From JANOBD01 sp031411495 (GTDB taxonomy: Bacteria; Planctomycetota; Phycisphaerae; Tepidisphaerales; Tepidisphaeraceae): a DNA stretch of 64,000 nucleotides. The stretch is taken from positions 62,001-126,000 of the forward strand of contig JANOBD010000235.1 in NCBI GenBank assembly GCA_031411495.1, given 5' to 3'. Positions 52,156-60,486 of this stretch are shown here, one piece after another (positions within the stretch are counted from its first letter, which is position 1; every line of letters begins with the position of its first letter). The notes under the pieces were generated by a model that saw only the letters and a program-made list of their open reading frames with translations, was not told the DNA's origin and made no database searches. A program made the position numbers and the translations under genes.

Positions 52156-53781
52156 GTGTTGTTACGCACTAGCATCCCCTTGTTGATCGGACTTGCGAGT
52201 CTCCCGACGGCGCGGGCTTTCGCAGTACCCGTTCCGAAGACCAACCCCAAGCCCGTCTACGTCCACTACATGCCGTGGTTCGAAACCCCTGCAACGCTCG
52301 GCGGCACGAACTGGGGCTGGCATTGGACGATGAACAATCGCAACCCAAACGTCATCGGAGCGGATGGCCGGCGGCAGATCGCCTCGTACTATTATCCCAC
52401 CATCGGTCCCTACGCGTCCAGCGATCCCGATGTGCTCGAGTATCATCTGCTCCTGATGAAGCTCTCCGGCATCGACGGCGTCATCATGGACTGGTACGGA
52501 CCGCAAGGCTCCAACGGCGATATCCCGAGCCTCCTGAACAACTCCAACGCGCTGATGAACCGCGTCGGACAATTCGGCCTCAAGGCCGGCGTGATGCTCG
52601 AAGATCACTACGCGCGATCGATCAACGACACGAAAGCCAATGTCGCATATCTCCGCGATCACTATTTCAACAACCCGAGCTATATCCGCACCGGCGCGGG
52701 CAACGACCCGCTGATGATGGTGTTCGGTCCGCAGACGTTTCAGACGCCCAGCGACTGGACGCAGATCATGAGCCAGGCCGGCGAAGACACCGAACTGTTG
52801 CCGCTCTGGTATGAGTCCAACGAAGTCGGTGCGAACGGCGACGGCGAGTTCGCGTGGATCTACCAGGACGGAAACACCGGCAACCATCTCACCCACCAGC
52901 AGAACTTCCTCGCCACGCGCGCCAATCAGATCGGCACGACGGTCGGCGCGGCATATCCGGGCTTTCAGGATTTCTACGCCGCCGGCGGCGCCGGATCGGG
53001 TGTCGGCTTTGTCATTCCGCCCGGCAGCGGCTCGACACTCAGTCAGACGCTGGCGCTCAACAACACGTACGCCGCGAACACGCAGATGATTCAACTCGAA
53101 ACCTGGAACGACTTCGGCGAAGGTACGATGCTCGAACCGACGCGGGAGACCGGCTTCAGCTACCTGCGCCAGATCCAGCAGTTCACCGGCACGCCGTATG
53201 GCGAGACCGAACTGACGATGGTGCTTTCGCTCTACAACGCTCGGAAGAATCTGGCCGGCGAAGCGCCGGCACGGGCGCAGCTCAATCGCGCATCGGACGC
53301 GCTGACCAATCTCGATTTCGCGGCAGCTTCAAACGCGCTGCGACTCGCAGATGCGACGGCGCAGATCGATCGACTCTTTAAACAGCCCGGTGGAGCGGTC
53401 AACACCGGCAACGCCGCGCTCGATTTCAACGGCGACGGCCAGATCATTCCGAACTCCGGGGTCGCCGGAAGCGACTCGGATTACTGGGTACGTGTCCTTC
53501 AGCACTCGGAATACGGCGATTCGAATCTCGACGGGAGCGTGGGCTTCGAAGACCTTTTGATCCTCGCGCAGAACTTCGGCAACACGTCGCGCTGGTACGG
53601 TTGGACGGACGGCTCATTCAACGGAGATGGGCTGGTCAACTTCGGCGATCTCCTGCTCATCGCACAGCATTACGGCTTCGAAGATGCGTCGGCCATGTCG
53701 CTGATGGACCTGGTTCCTGAGCCGACGTGCGTGACGGGCCTGCTCGCGCTTTCGATCGCTCCACGACGCCGGCGCCGTTGA
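52156..53781 (+). CDS. GH71/GH99-like glycosidase with dockerin and PEP-CTERM tail
   Basis: The 541-aa protein starts at GTG and has a signal peptide of ~22 residues. The domain ~30-345 resembles GH71/GH99-family TIM barrels acting on alpha-glucans or alpha-mannans: VYVHYMPWFETP, GGTNWGWHW, IDGVIMDWYGPQG, GLKAGVMLEDHY, LPLWYESNE and IQLETWNDFGEGTMLEPT. The C-terminus holds two dockerin-like units (NLDGSVGFEDLLILAQNFG, NGDGLVNFGDLLLIAQHYG) and a VPEPTCVTGLL..RRRRR tail. It is thus an enzyme carrying the same surface-sorting cassette as the repeat proteins. No clear Shine-Dalgarno. Confidence 0.83.
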   Translation: MLLRTSIPLLIGLASLPTARAFAVPVPKTNPKPVYVHYMPWFETPATLGGTNWGWHWTMNNRNPNVIGADGRRQIASYYYPTIGPYASSDPDVLEYHLLLMKLSGIDGVIMDWYGPQGSNGDIPSLLNNSNALMNRVGQFGLKAGVMLEDHYARSINDTKANVAYLRDHYFNNPSYIRTGAGNDPLMMVFGPQTFQTPSDWTQIMSQAGEDTELLPLWYESNEVGANGDGEFAWIYQDGNTGNHLTHQQNFLATRANQIGTTVGAAYPGFQDFYAAGGAGSGVGFVIPPGSGSTLSQTLALNNTYAANTQMIQLETWNDFGEGTMLEPTRETGFSYLRQIQQFTGTPYGETELTMVLSLYNARKNLAGEAPARAQLNRASDALTNLDFAAASNALRLADATAQIDRLFKQPGGAVNTGNAALDFNGDGQIIPNSGVAGSDSDYWVRVLQHSEYGDSNLDGSVGFEDLLILAQNFGNTSRWYGWTDGSFNGDGLVNFGDLLLIAQHYGFEDASAMSLMDLVPEPTCVTGLLALSIAPRRRRR

Positions 53782-53812
53782 GCCGACCCGCGCCTCATTT
53801 GCAAATCAAAGA

Positions 53813-53840
53813 ACGCCGGCGAACTTGACCGGCGTCCTTC
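53813..53840. terminator. Hairpin between convergent genes
   Basis: ACGCCGG-(9)-CCGGCGT followed by CCTTCG; a 7-bp stem between the GH71/99-like gene and the convergent prepilin-like gene. Confidence 0.5.
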
Positions 53841-53866
53841 GTGCGAGTTGTACGGCGACGTTCAGA

Positions 53867-54808
53867 TCACGGCACTTTGTAGCCGAGTTCTTTAGGAATC
53901 AGGTTTCGCCACTGGATGTCGCTCCCGCCGGGACCGGGTTGCTTATAGTGAAACACATCTGCGCGACCATCCGCGAAGAGGGCGTTGGCTTGTGTGTTTT
54001 TCATGTGACGGAAGCGCATGTCGTTGCCTTTTGAACCATTCGGACCACTGCTGGTCTGCAACAGGACGTAGAGCGCAAAGTCCTTGTTCGTTCCCGCGTC
54101 CGGGCCCAGTGGGTAGAGCGCGACCATTTGCTCGAGATTGAGTTTGCGACAGTCGTAGTTGACGCCTTGGAGAAACGTCAAGTCGGCGTCCGCGGCCCAG
54201 ACATCTTTGTAACCGCCGCCCGCGCCCTGATTGCCAATCTGCGCCGCGTCCATCAGGAGCACCATCTCGCTGGCGTTCTTGATCTGTGCCAGCTTGAACG
54301 GACGTTTCCCGTCGTCCGCGGCTCCGGGCGCGCCGTTGTTGCGCAGCGGGTAGCCGGTGGAATCGAGCGCGCCGGGCGCGAAGCCGAAGAGAATCTGGTT
54401 CACGCCATAGGTCTGCACCTTGTCCGGATCGAAGTTGAAGGCCGTCGTCGGGGCACCGGTGACGGTGTCTTTGTCCTTGAAGAGCCGCCACATCGAGTCG
54501 GGCTCAGTTCCCGTATAGGTGCCGCCCGCGCCCCTTTTCATGTAAGGCAGGATGAGCCATGCCCAGTCGGTCGCCCCCTCCTTGTTCGGCGAAGAGTAGC
54601 CGTCCCAATACGCGATCGGCAGGCGGCCCTGGTGGTCGCCGGCGTACATCTGGATCGCGATGCCCATCTGCTTGAGATTGTTCAGGCACCAGATCGAATT
54701 GGATGACGCCCGCGCGCGATTGAGCGCTGGCAGCAACACGCTGATCAGCACGGCGATGATGCCGATGACCACCAGCAGTTCGACGAGCGTAAATCCTCTT
54801 CTTCGCAT
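53867..54808 (-). CDS. Prepilin-like protein (type II pseudopilin N-terminus, DUF1559-like)
   Basis: The 313-aa protein has GAGGAG before its ATG. The N-terminus MRRRGFTLVELLVVIGIIAV is a class III prepilin signal: cleavage before Phe, Glu at +5, then a hydrophobic helix. The ~270-residue body is typical of the large planctomycete family of prepilin-like proteins (CLNNLKQMGIAIQMYAGDHQGRLP). The C-terminal block FRHMKNTQANALFADGRADVF resembles the H-x9-DG motif but with two extra residues. It is probably assembled or anchored through a type II/IV pilus-like machine not seen here. Confidence 0.9.
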   Translation of the reverse strand: MRRRGFTLVELLVVIGIIAVLISVLLPALNRARASSNSIWCLNNLKQMGIAIQMYAGDHQGRLPIAYWDGYSSPNKEGATDWAWLILPYMKRGAGGTYTGTEPDSMWRLFKDKDTVTGAPTTAFNFDPDKVQTYGVNQILFGFAPGALDSTGYPLRNNGAPGAADDGKRPFKLAQIKNASEMVLLMDAAQIGNQGAGGGYKDVWAADADLTFLQGVNYDCRKLNLEQMVALYPLGPDAGTNKDFALYVLLQTSSGPNGSKGNDMRFRHMKNTQANALFADGRADVFHYKQPGPGGSDIQWRNLIPKELGYKVP

Positions 54809-54899
54809 GCTTACTCCTCAATGTACGCCTGGTGTTCCTCATCATGGGCGACGCCGCTCATCGCAGATGACCGATGTACCGCTGCGGATGCCGTCACAC

Positions 54900-56636
54900 T
54901 CAGCGATTTGGTGTGTCGCTCGGCCCGACGTCGAGCCCGCTCTCTCGTAATGCTTTCGTGCCGTCACCCATCGAGACAACGAACCTCGATGAGACATTTC
55001 TGAAGCTGCCGGATTTCGCGTTCTGAACAGTGATGTCGCTGAGCGCAATCGATCCGACCGCATCATCTGCCGACACGATCCCGTACCCTGCGCCAGCAGT
55101 GCCGGCATTTTGAATCCGGATTCGAGCGAGCGTCGATTCGCGAATCGCTCCGCCGGACACGGACATGAATCGGATCGCATCGTTCGGGCTGTCGATGACC
55201 TCAATGTCTTCGAATCGCAACCGCGTGATATCAATTCTGTTTGCAACCGTCCCGATTGCGCCTTCGCGATCGCCGGCTCGGATCACTCGCGCTCGACGAT
55301 AGGTCGTAACACCCTGGAAGCCGGACTCGGTCTGAAAGGTCGTGCTTGCGAACAGTCCGCAGCCGTAGGGGATATCGATCGCTTCGCACCCGACGACGCT
55401 GTTGCCTTCGCCGCCGTAAATGGAGAATCCCTGCGCTAGGAAGGGGAGTTGGGCCGTGCAATTCTCGAAGCGGTTGTTCCCACTTGCGAAGTCGGGCTTC
55501 ACGTAAGTCGCGGGCCAGATGGCGAAGCAGTCGTCGCCGGTGTTGCGCGCGGTGCAGTTGCGGACGATGGTGTTGCGCATCCCGACGCAGAGGTTGATGC
55601 CATCCGCGAGCGTGTTGCGGAAACGGCAATTCTCGATGAGCAAACCGTCGGAATTGACGACCCACATCGCCGCCTTGGTGTGCTCGATCCAGAGATTGCG
55701 CAAGGTGGAGTGAGTGCCGAACGACCCGCCGATCGCGTCGTTCGGCTCAGAGTCGTTGCGGTAGTCGAGTTTTCCGACGATGGAGAAATCGGACAGGTGC
55801 ACGTTCGAGCCGACGCCGTTGAGCGCGATGCGATTTGCCGGCGTGTAGTCATCGACGCCTTCGAGTGTCGTGTGCCAGACGCCGGCCCCTTGAATGGTGA
55901 GCTCGGCAACGTCGATTGCGCCTCCGATGAGAAACTTGCCCGGCGGGATCCACACGGCCTTTTTCTGCTCCTTCGCCGCCCGGATGGCGGCAAGGAATGC
56001 GCCGCGGTCATCCGCCAAATCGTCCGCGGTTGCGCCGAAATCGATTACAGAAAGTGCGCCGATCGGCATCGTGAGTGGCGCAGGAACGGGTTCGAGATCG
56101 ACGAAATCGATCAGGTACTCGGCGGCGGTATCGGCTGCGGTTTTCTCGAGTCGGACGATGTCGCCAGCGTGAATCGAGCCAACCAGCAGGCGGGCTTCAT
56201 CCCAGAAGTTGCGCGGCGATCCCGCGGCCGGCTCGTTCGTAAATGGGTACGGGCCGTATAAGTGGGACAATTTGGCGGTAAGGCGAAACGCGCCCGCCCG
56301 CCGGCCATTGATCGAAAAGCTCAAGGTGAAATCGCCCGGCGATTCGGGAATGCTGTAGCGGACAACGATGCCTTGGGCATCGTGTTTCGCAGTGAACTCC
56401 AGAAAATCCCCTTGATTGGCGAGAAGAACGTGGCGTCGACCACTGGCTTCGCGGGCCGCGGTCTGGCCGATGTAATCAGCCCCGACGACTGTTCCGCTGG
56501 TGGTTGACTGCTCGGCTTCGTAGGTCGTCCACGGGACGGCGGCACCGATCGACGGCGTCTGCGCGGCGGCGCAGGAAAGCCCGCACAGCGAACCGACTCC
56601 GAAAACCAGTGCCGATATCCTCAAAATCCGCCTCAC
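54900..56636 (-). CDS. Secreted CBM-like plus right-handed beta-helix carbohydrate enzyme
   Basis: The 578-aa protein has a signal peptide (~25 residues). Residues ~35-185 form a CBM6/CBM35-like beta-sandwich (WTTYEAEQSTTSGTVVG, VRYSIPESPGDFTLSFSINGRRAG, AEYLIDFVDLEPV). Residues ~190-550 start as a pectate-lyase superfamily domain (LSVIDFGATADDLADDRGAFLAAI) and continue as parallel beta-helix coils (ENCRFRNTLADGINLC, RNCTARNTGDDCFAIWP). The layout fits GH87-type alpha-1,3-glucanases or related polysaccharide lyases; the exact family is unresolved. A palindromic operator lies 18 bp upstream, shared with the divergent GntR gene. Confidence 0.8.
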   Translation of the reverse strand: MRRILRISALVFGVGSLCGLSCAAAQTPSIGAAVPWTTYEAEQSTTSGTVVGADYIGQTAAREASGRRHVLLANQGDFLEFTAKHDAQGIVVRYSIPESPGDFTLSFSINGRRAGAFRLTAKLSHLYGPYPFTNEPAAGSPRNFWDEARLLVGSIHAGDIVRLEKTAADTAAEYLIDFVDLEPVPAPLTMPIGALSVIDFGATADDLADDRGAFLAAIRAAKEQKKAVWIPPGKFLIGGAIDVAELTIQGAGVWHTTLEGVDDYTPANRIALNGVGSNVHLSDFSIVGKLDYRNDSEPNDAIGGSFGTHSTLRNLWIEHTKAAMWVVNSDGLLIENCRFRNTLADGINLCVGMRNTIVRNCTARNTGDDCFAIWPATYVKPDFASGNNRFENCTAQLPFLAQGFSIYGGEGNSVVGCEAIDIPYGCGLFASTTFQTESGFQGVTTYRRARVIRAGDREGAIGTVANRIDITRLRFEDIEVIDSPNDAIRFMSVSGGAIRESTLARIRIQNAGTAGAGYGIVSADDAVGSIALSDITVQNAKSGSFRNVSSRFVVSMGDGTKALRESGLDVGPSDTPNR

Positions 56637-56654
56637 TTTTGTGATGGCACGTCA

Positions 56655-56670
56655 ATAACATTTGTGTTAT
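56655..56670. promoter_or_regulatory. Operator ATAACA-N4-TGTTAT between beta-helix enzyme and GntR genes
   Basis: A perfect 6-bp inverted repeat, ATAACA-TTTG-TGTTAT, lies in the 129-bp divergent region and overlaps the AT-rich TTATATATATC that may hold a -10. A related site lies before the gene at 58010. Binding by the adjacent GntR regulator is inferred. Confidence 0.65.
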
Positions 56671-56765
56671 ATATATCGGTGTCCGGAAAGTCTGTCAATC
56701 GGTTTTACGAAGTTGAAGCACCGGCGTTGGCGATAGTAGAGAGGGCAGCGCAAAAGGAGCCTTCG

Positions 56766-57827
56766 ATGCCGCGAAAGCAAAAGTTCCATCAGGTGATGGC
56801 GGTGATCGAGAGCCGCATTCGCCAGGGGGATTACGTCCTCAATGCCATCCCCGGCGAACGGAAAATTGCCGAGCAGACCGGCGTCAGCCACATGACCGCC
56901 CGGAAAGCCGTCAGCGCGCTTCTCGATCGAAAAGTACTCATCCGGCGCCCCAACGGCTCGCTGCAGATCTATCCGGGCTATCAGTCCGACGCCGGCGCCG
57001 GCCACTTCCTGCTTCTCTATCCGGCGTTCGCCTCAACCTATCTCACACACCTGCGGCAGACCGTTTCGGATGCCGCCGAACAGCACGGTCTGAGCATGCG
57101 CCCGGTGCAGTACGTTCACTGGGACGACCCGGTCGTCGCCGACGCCATCGCCAATCCCGCCGGCGTCATTCTCATCCCCAACTCGGTGGATATTCCGAGC
57201 CATCTGGTCGATCCCCTGCGCTCGGGAAAATGCATCTCGCTCGACATCGATCTCTCGGCACACGATGTGCCGTCCATTCGCCTATTTCCCGACGATCACG
57301 TCATCAAGGTCTTCGAACATCTCCGAAAACTTGGCCATCGCCGGATCGACTGCATCAGTACGCAGTATCACAATCCCGAGATCGAGCGGCGGATCCGGCT
57401 GTGGCGGGAATGGCTCTCCCGGCACCAGCTTTCCGGGGAATTACACGAACAGCCGACGCGTTCGTTCAATGACGCCACGCCGGCGGCCCACGAGCTGATG
57501 CGCGGCATCCTCGAGCGCGGCGCGTTGCGATCGACGGCGATCGTCGGAACGACGTTTCCTGCCGCGCTCGGCGCGCTGCGGGCGTGCTGGGAACGCGGGC
57601 TGGTCATCGGCAAGTACCTCTCGATCTGCTCGGTGAACATCGAGTGGCCCAGCCCGTTTATGACGCCTGCGATCACCGGCCTGACGACGCCAAACCTCTC
57701 GAAACTGCTGCGTCGATGCTTCGCATGGTTCGCATCGAACCGGCCTTGGGAAGGGCCCAGGCGTCTTGAAGCGGCCAATGCCGAGTTCTTCCAAGGCGAA
57801 TCGACGGGCCCGGCCCGGTCAACCTGA
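56766..57827 (+). CDS. GntR-type transcriptional regulator with sugar-binding-like effector domain
   Basis: The 353-aa protein starts at ATG 56766 after AAGGAG; the frame extension to 56664 is not supported. The N-terminal winged HTH (~1-72) is GntR-like (FHQVMAVIESRIRQGDYVLNAIPGERKIAEQTGVSHMTARKAVSALLDRKVLIRR). The remainder resembles a LacI/periplasmic-binding fold (HFLLLYPAF, VILIPNSVDIPSH, LRKLGHRRIDCIST), the AraR-like combination. It probably senses a sugar and controls the divergent beta-helix enzyme and the downstream PEP-CTERM genes through ATAACA-N4-TGTT sites. Confidence 0.87.
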   Translation: MPRKQKFHQVMAVIESRIRQGDYVLNAIPGERKIAEQTGVSHMTARKAVSALLDRKVLIRRPNGSLQIYPGYQSDAGAGHFLLLYPAFASTYLTHLRQTVSDAAEQHGLSMRPVQYVHWDDPVVADAIANPAGVILIPNSVDIPSHLVDPLRSGKCISLDIDLSAHDVPSIRLFPDDHVIKVFEHLRKLGHRRIDCISTQYHNPEIERRIRLWREWLSRHQLSGELHEQPTRSFNDATPAAHELMRGILERGALRSTAIVGTTFPAALGALRACWERGLVIGKYLSICSVNIEWPSPFMTPAITGLTTPNLSKLLRRCFAWFASNRPWEGPRRLEAANAEFFQGESTGPARST

Positions 57828-57891
57828 TTCAACAGGGCGGAGCACGCGGAGAAACCCGGGTTGAGGAGGGCCGGGAGCCCCGCGACAATTT

Positions 57892-57907
57892 ATAACACGA
57901 GTGTTCA
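57892..57907. promoter_or_regulatory. Second ATAACA-type operator, upstream of PEP-CTERM gene
   Basis: ATAACA-CGAG-TGTTCA matches the 56655-56670 site in the left half and in TGTT, with two symmetry deviations. It ends 8 bp before a TTGACG -35-like hexamer (57916-57921), with TAGTTT 16 bp beyond. Confidence 0.5.
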
Positions 57908-58009
57908 AAAATATCTTGACGTGTATCATTACCGTGCTAGTTTGGCCGCCGCGGAGTTTTGTGGTCGGTCGACCCATTTCAGTCGGTTTGTGCAGCGGAG
58001 GAGGATCCT

Positions 58010-59629
58010 ATGAAGTTCACAGTACACGTCTCGATCTGCGCCGTGGCAACGGCATCATCCCTGGTGAACGCGGTCGCTATCACCACCTTCGACAACTGGC
58101 TGCCAGACTCGGTCTATGCCTCCTGGCCGAACGGCACCCTCTCGATGAATGAGACGAACTTCGGCGTGACCGCAACAGGCTTCGGCGGCGGGTATGCCAA
58201 TATCATCCCGAATGTCGACGGCACCGGCGCCAACACCGTTCGACTCGAAGCATCCGTCAACGCAGGCGTCGCCGGCTTCCTGGTCGCACTCGGCGACACC
58301 ACCGGACACGAGTGGAACTATGCCTGGTACGGAAACGTCCCCGGCGGCGGTGTTAATGGCAGCAACGACTACGTCTTCACCAAGCCGATCGGCAGCTTCA
58401 ACTTCAGCACCGGCGCAGCAGGGCAACTCGACGTTGCCAACATCGATTACATCCACATCCAGGTCGACCCGGGCTTCAATCCCAATCTTCAATACCAGGT
58501 CACCTATAACGATCTCTCGGTCATCATCGGCTCCGCCAACCTGACTTGGAACAACACCGGCGGAACCGGCGACGGCAGCACCTGGGACATCGGCACCAGC
58601 CAGAACTGGAACAACGGCACCGCCCCTGCAACCTATCACGACGGCGACACCGTTTCCTTCACCAATGCCAACAACGGCCACTCGAACGTGACGCTCAATA
58701 CGATCGTCAGCCCGGCTTCAACTACCGTGAACAGCTCTGCCGCTTATGTCATCAGCGGAACCGGCGGCATTGCCGGCCCGGGCGGGCTGAGCGTCCAAGG
58801 CACCGGCTCGCTCACGTTGAACACGGCGAACACCTACGCCGGCGCGACGACCGTCAACGCCGGCTCCACACTCAACGTGAACGGCTCCATCCCCGCCACC
58901 GCGCTTGCGGCCAACGGCAATGTCGTTTTCGGCGCCAACGCGGGAACGGGCATTCTGGTTCGCAATCAGGCATCGATCACGCTCGCAAGCGGCGGAACGG
59001 TCGGCATCGCCGCGCCGTCGGCCGCGACGAACCGAACCGTTCTCGTAGCGGGCGCACTTACCTTCGGCGGAACGACTGCGGCGCCGCAGGGAACCCTGGA
59101 TCTCGGTGCCAACGACATGATCGTCCGCGGCGCCAGTGCCGATGTGATCCGCTCATTGCTGAAAGCCGGCAAGAGCGGACTCGCGGGCATCATGTCATCC
59201 GCAGGCGCTGCTACCACAACCGACAAGAAGGCGCTCGGCTACGCGCAGGTGACCGCGGCGGGAAATTTTGATGGCCAATCCGTCGCCAATGGCGACGTCA
59301 TCGTGAAGTACACGCTGGTGGGCGACACCGATCTCAACGGCAACGTGAACTTCGACGACCTGCTCGCACTCGCCCAGCATTACGGCAGCACGAGTACGAC
59401 GTGGAGCGGCGGCGACTTTACCTACGACGGCACGACCAACTTCGACGACCTGCTCGCACTCGCACAGAATTACAGCAAGACGGCACTGAACTCGACGCAG
59501 CAATCGGCGCTGGGCGCATCGTTCTCCGCAGACTTTGCCTTGGCGATGTCGCTCGTGCCGGAGCCCGCGTCAATCAGCGCCCTGAGCCTCGCCGGGCTGA
59601 GTGTGCTTCGGCGTCGTCGCTTGAGCTGA
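58010..59629 (+). CDS. PEP-CTERM/dockerin protein with beta-sandwich N-terminal domain
   Basis: The 539-aa protein starts at ATG 58010 after GGAGGAGG, with a signal peptide of ~23 residues. Residues ~24-180 form a beta-sandwich (FDNWLPDSVYASWPNG, FGGGYANIIPNVDGTGANTVRLEA, FLVALGDTTGHEWNYAWYGN) that is duplicated in the next gene. Autotransporter-like repeats follow (NTYAGATTVNAGSTLNVNGS), then two dockerin-like units (DLNGNVNFDDLLALAQHYG, YDGTTNFDDLLALAQNYS) and VPEPASISALSLAGLSVLRRRR. The N-terminal domain may bind carbohydrate; this is inference from context. Confidence 0.86.
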   Translation: MKFTVHVSICAVATASSLVNAVAITTFDNWLPDSVYASWPNGTLSMNETNFGVTATGFGGGYANIIPNVDGTGANTVRLEASVNAGVAGFLVALGDTTGHEWNYAWYGNVPGGGVNGSNDYVFTKPIGSFNFSTGAAGQLDVANIDYIHIQVDPGFNPNLQYQVTYNDLSVIIGSANLTWNNTGGTGDGSTWDIGTSQNWNNGTAPATYHDGDTVSFTNANNGHSNVTLNTIVSPASTTVNSSAAYVISGTGGIAGPGGLSVQGTGSLTLNTANTYAGATTVNAGSTLNVNGSIPATALAANGNVVFGANAGTGILVRNQASITLASGGTVGIAAPSAATNRTVLVAGALTFGGTTAAPQGTLDLGANDMIVRGASADVIRSLLKAGKSGLAGIMSSAGAATTTDKKALGYAQVTAAGNFDGQSVANGDVIVKYTLVGDTDLNGNVNFDDLLALAQHYGSTSTTWSGGDFTYDGTTNFDDLLALAQNYSKTALNSTQQSALGASFSADFALAMSLVPEPASISALSLAGLSVLRRRRLS

Positions 59630-59699
59630 AACAAAAGGGAAGGTGGTCGATGTCAATCGGCCCGAAGGATCGAGTCTTTTTCTTGAGAGGAGAGAGTGT

Positions 59700-60263
59700 A
59701 TGAAAGTCGTTCTAATGTCTGCGGCAATGGGTGTGATGATGGCATCGGTTGCGGGTGCCGCGACCGTCACCAGTTTCGATAACTTCACGCCGACGTCACC
59801 TTATGCGTCCTGGTCAACCGCGACCATTACGTCCGGTCCGACGGCGCTGGGCATTCAGTCCACCGGCTTCGGCGGCGCCTACTGCAACCTGCCGAATGTC
59901 GACGGCACAGGCGCGGATACGATCCAGCTCGACGCAACCGTCACCGCGGGCGTGGCCGGCTTCATCGTCGCGCTTGGCGACACGACCGGCCACGAATGGA
60001 ACTATGCCTGGTACGGCAACCCGGCCGGCAGTTACGTCTTCACGAAGTCGATCACTGCGTTCAACTTCAGCACCGGCGGCGCGGGCGCCCTTGATCTGGC
60101 CAATCTGGACTACATCCACATCCAGGTCGACCCTGGCGCGTTCGGCAGCACGCCGTACAACGTCTCGTTCAACGACCTCCAGGTGATCTCGACCGTCACG
60201 CCCGAACCTGCGAGCCTTGCCGTGCTCTCGCTTGGCGCGATGCTCCTGCGACGCCGTCGCTGA
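59700..60263 (+). CDS. Small PEP-CTERM protein, paralogue of the preceding gene's N-terminal domain
   Basis: The 187-aa protein starts at ATG 59700 after AGGAGAG, with a signal peptide ending near VAGAAT. The mature part matches the N-terminal domain of 58010-59629 closely (FDNFTPTSPYASWS, PNVDGTGADTIQLDATV, FIVALGDTTGHEWNYAWYGNPAG, LDYIHIQVDPG) and goes straight to a VTPEPASLAVLSLGAMLLRRRR tail with no repeats or dockerin units. It lies 70 bp after its paralogue and ends in a terminator, so the two form a unit. Confidence 0.87.
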   Translation: MKVVLMSAAMGVMMASVAGAATVTSFDNFTPTSPYASWSTATITSGPTALGIQSTGFGGAYCNLPNVDGTGADTIQLDATVTAGVAGFIVALGDTTGHEWNYAWYGNPAGSYVFTKSITAFNFSTGGAGALDLANLDYIHIQVDPGAFGSTPYNVSFNDLQVISTVTPEPASLAVLSLGAMLLRRRR

Positions 60264-60295
60264 GCGCGCGGCTGTAAATCCTCCACGCAGATGAC

Positions 60296-60328
60296 GTCGA
60301 GCCGTGAAGGCTCGGCGTTCTTGTTTCA
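60296..60328 (+). terminator. Terminator of the PEP-CTERM pair
   Basis: CGTCGAGCC pairs with GGCTCGGCG (9 bp with one T-G) across a 5-nt loop, followed by TTCTTGTTTC, 33 bp after the stop. Confidence 0.7.
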
Positions 60329-60486
60329 TCGTCTTGTCGCGAGACAAAGAGAAGTTCCCGGCGCCGGATTCTCTGGCAATACCGCGGCGATTGGATTCTC
60401 GCGTATTGCTTTTGCACGGCATCCGGCATCAGCCCGGTGTGGCTTGACCTCGCTCATCCGCCGCCGCAGCTTACACTGCAGCCGAA

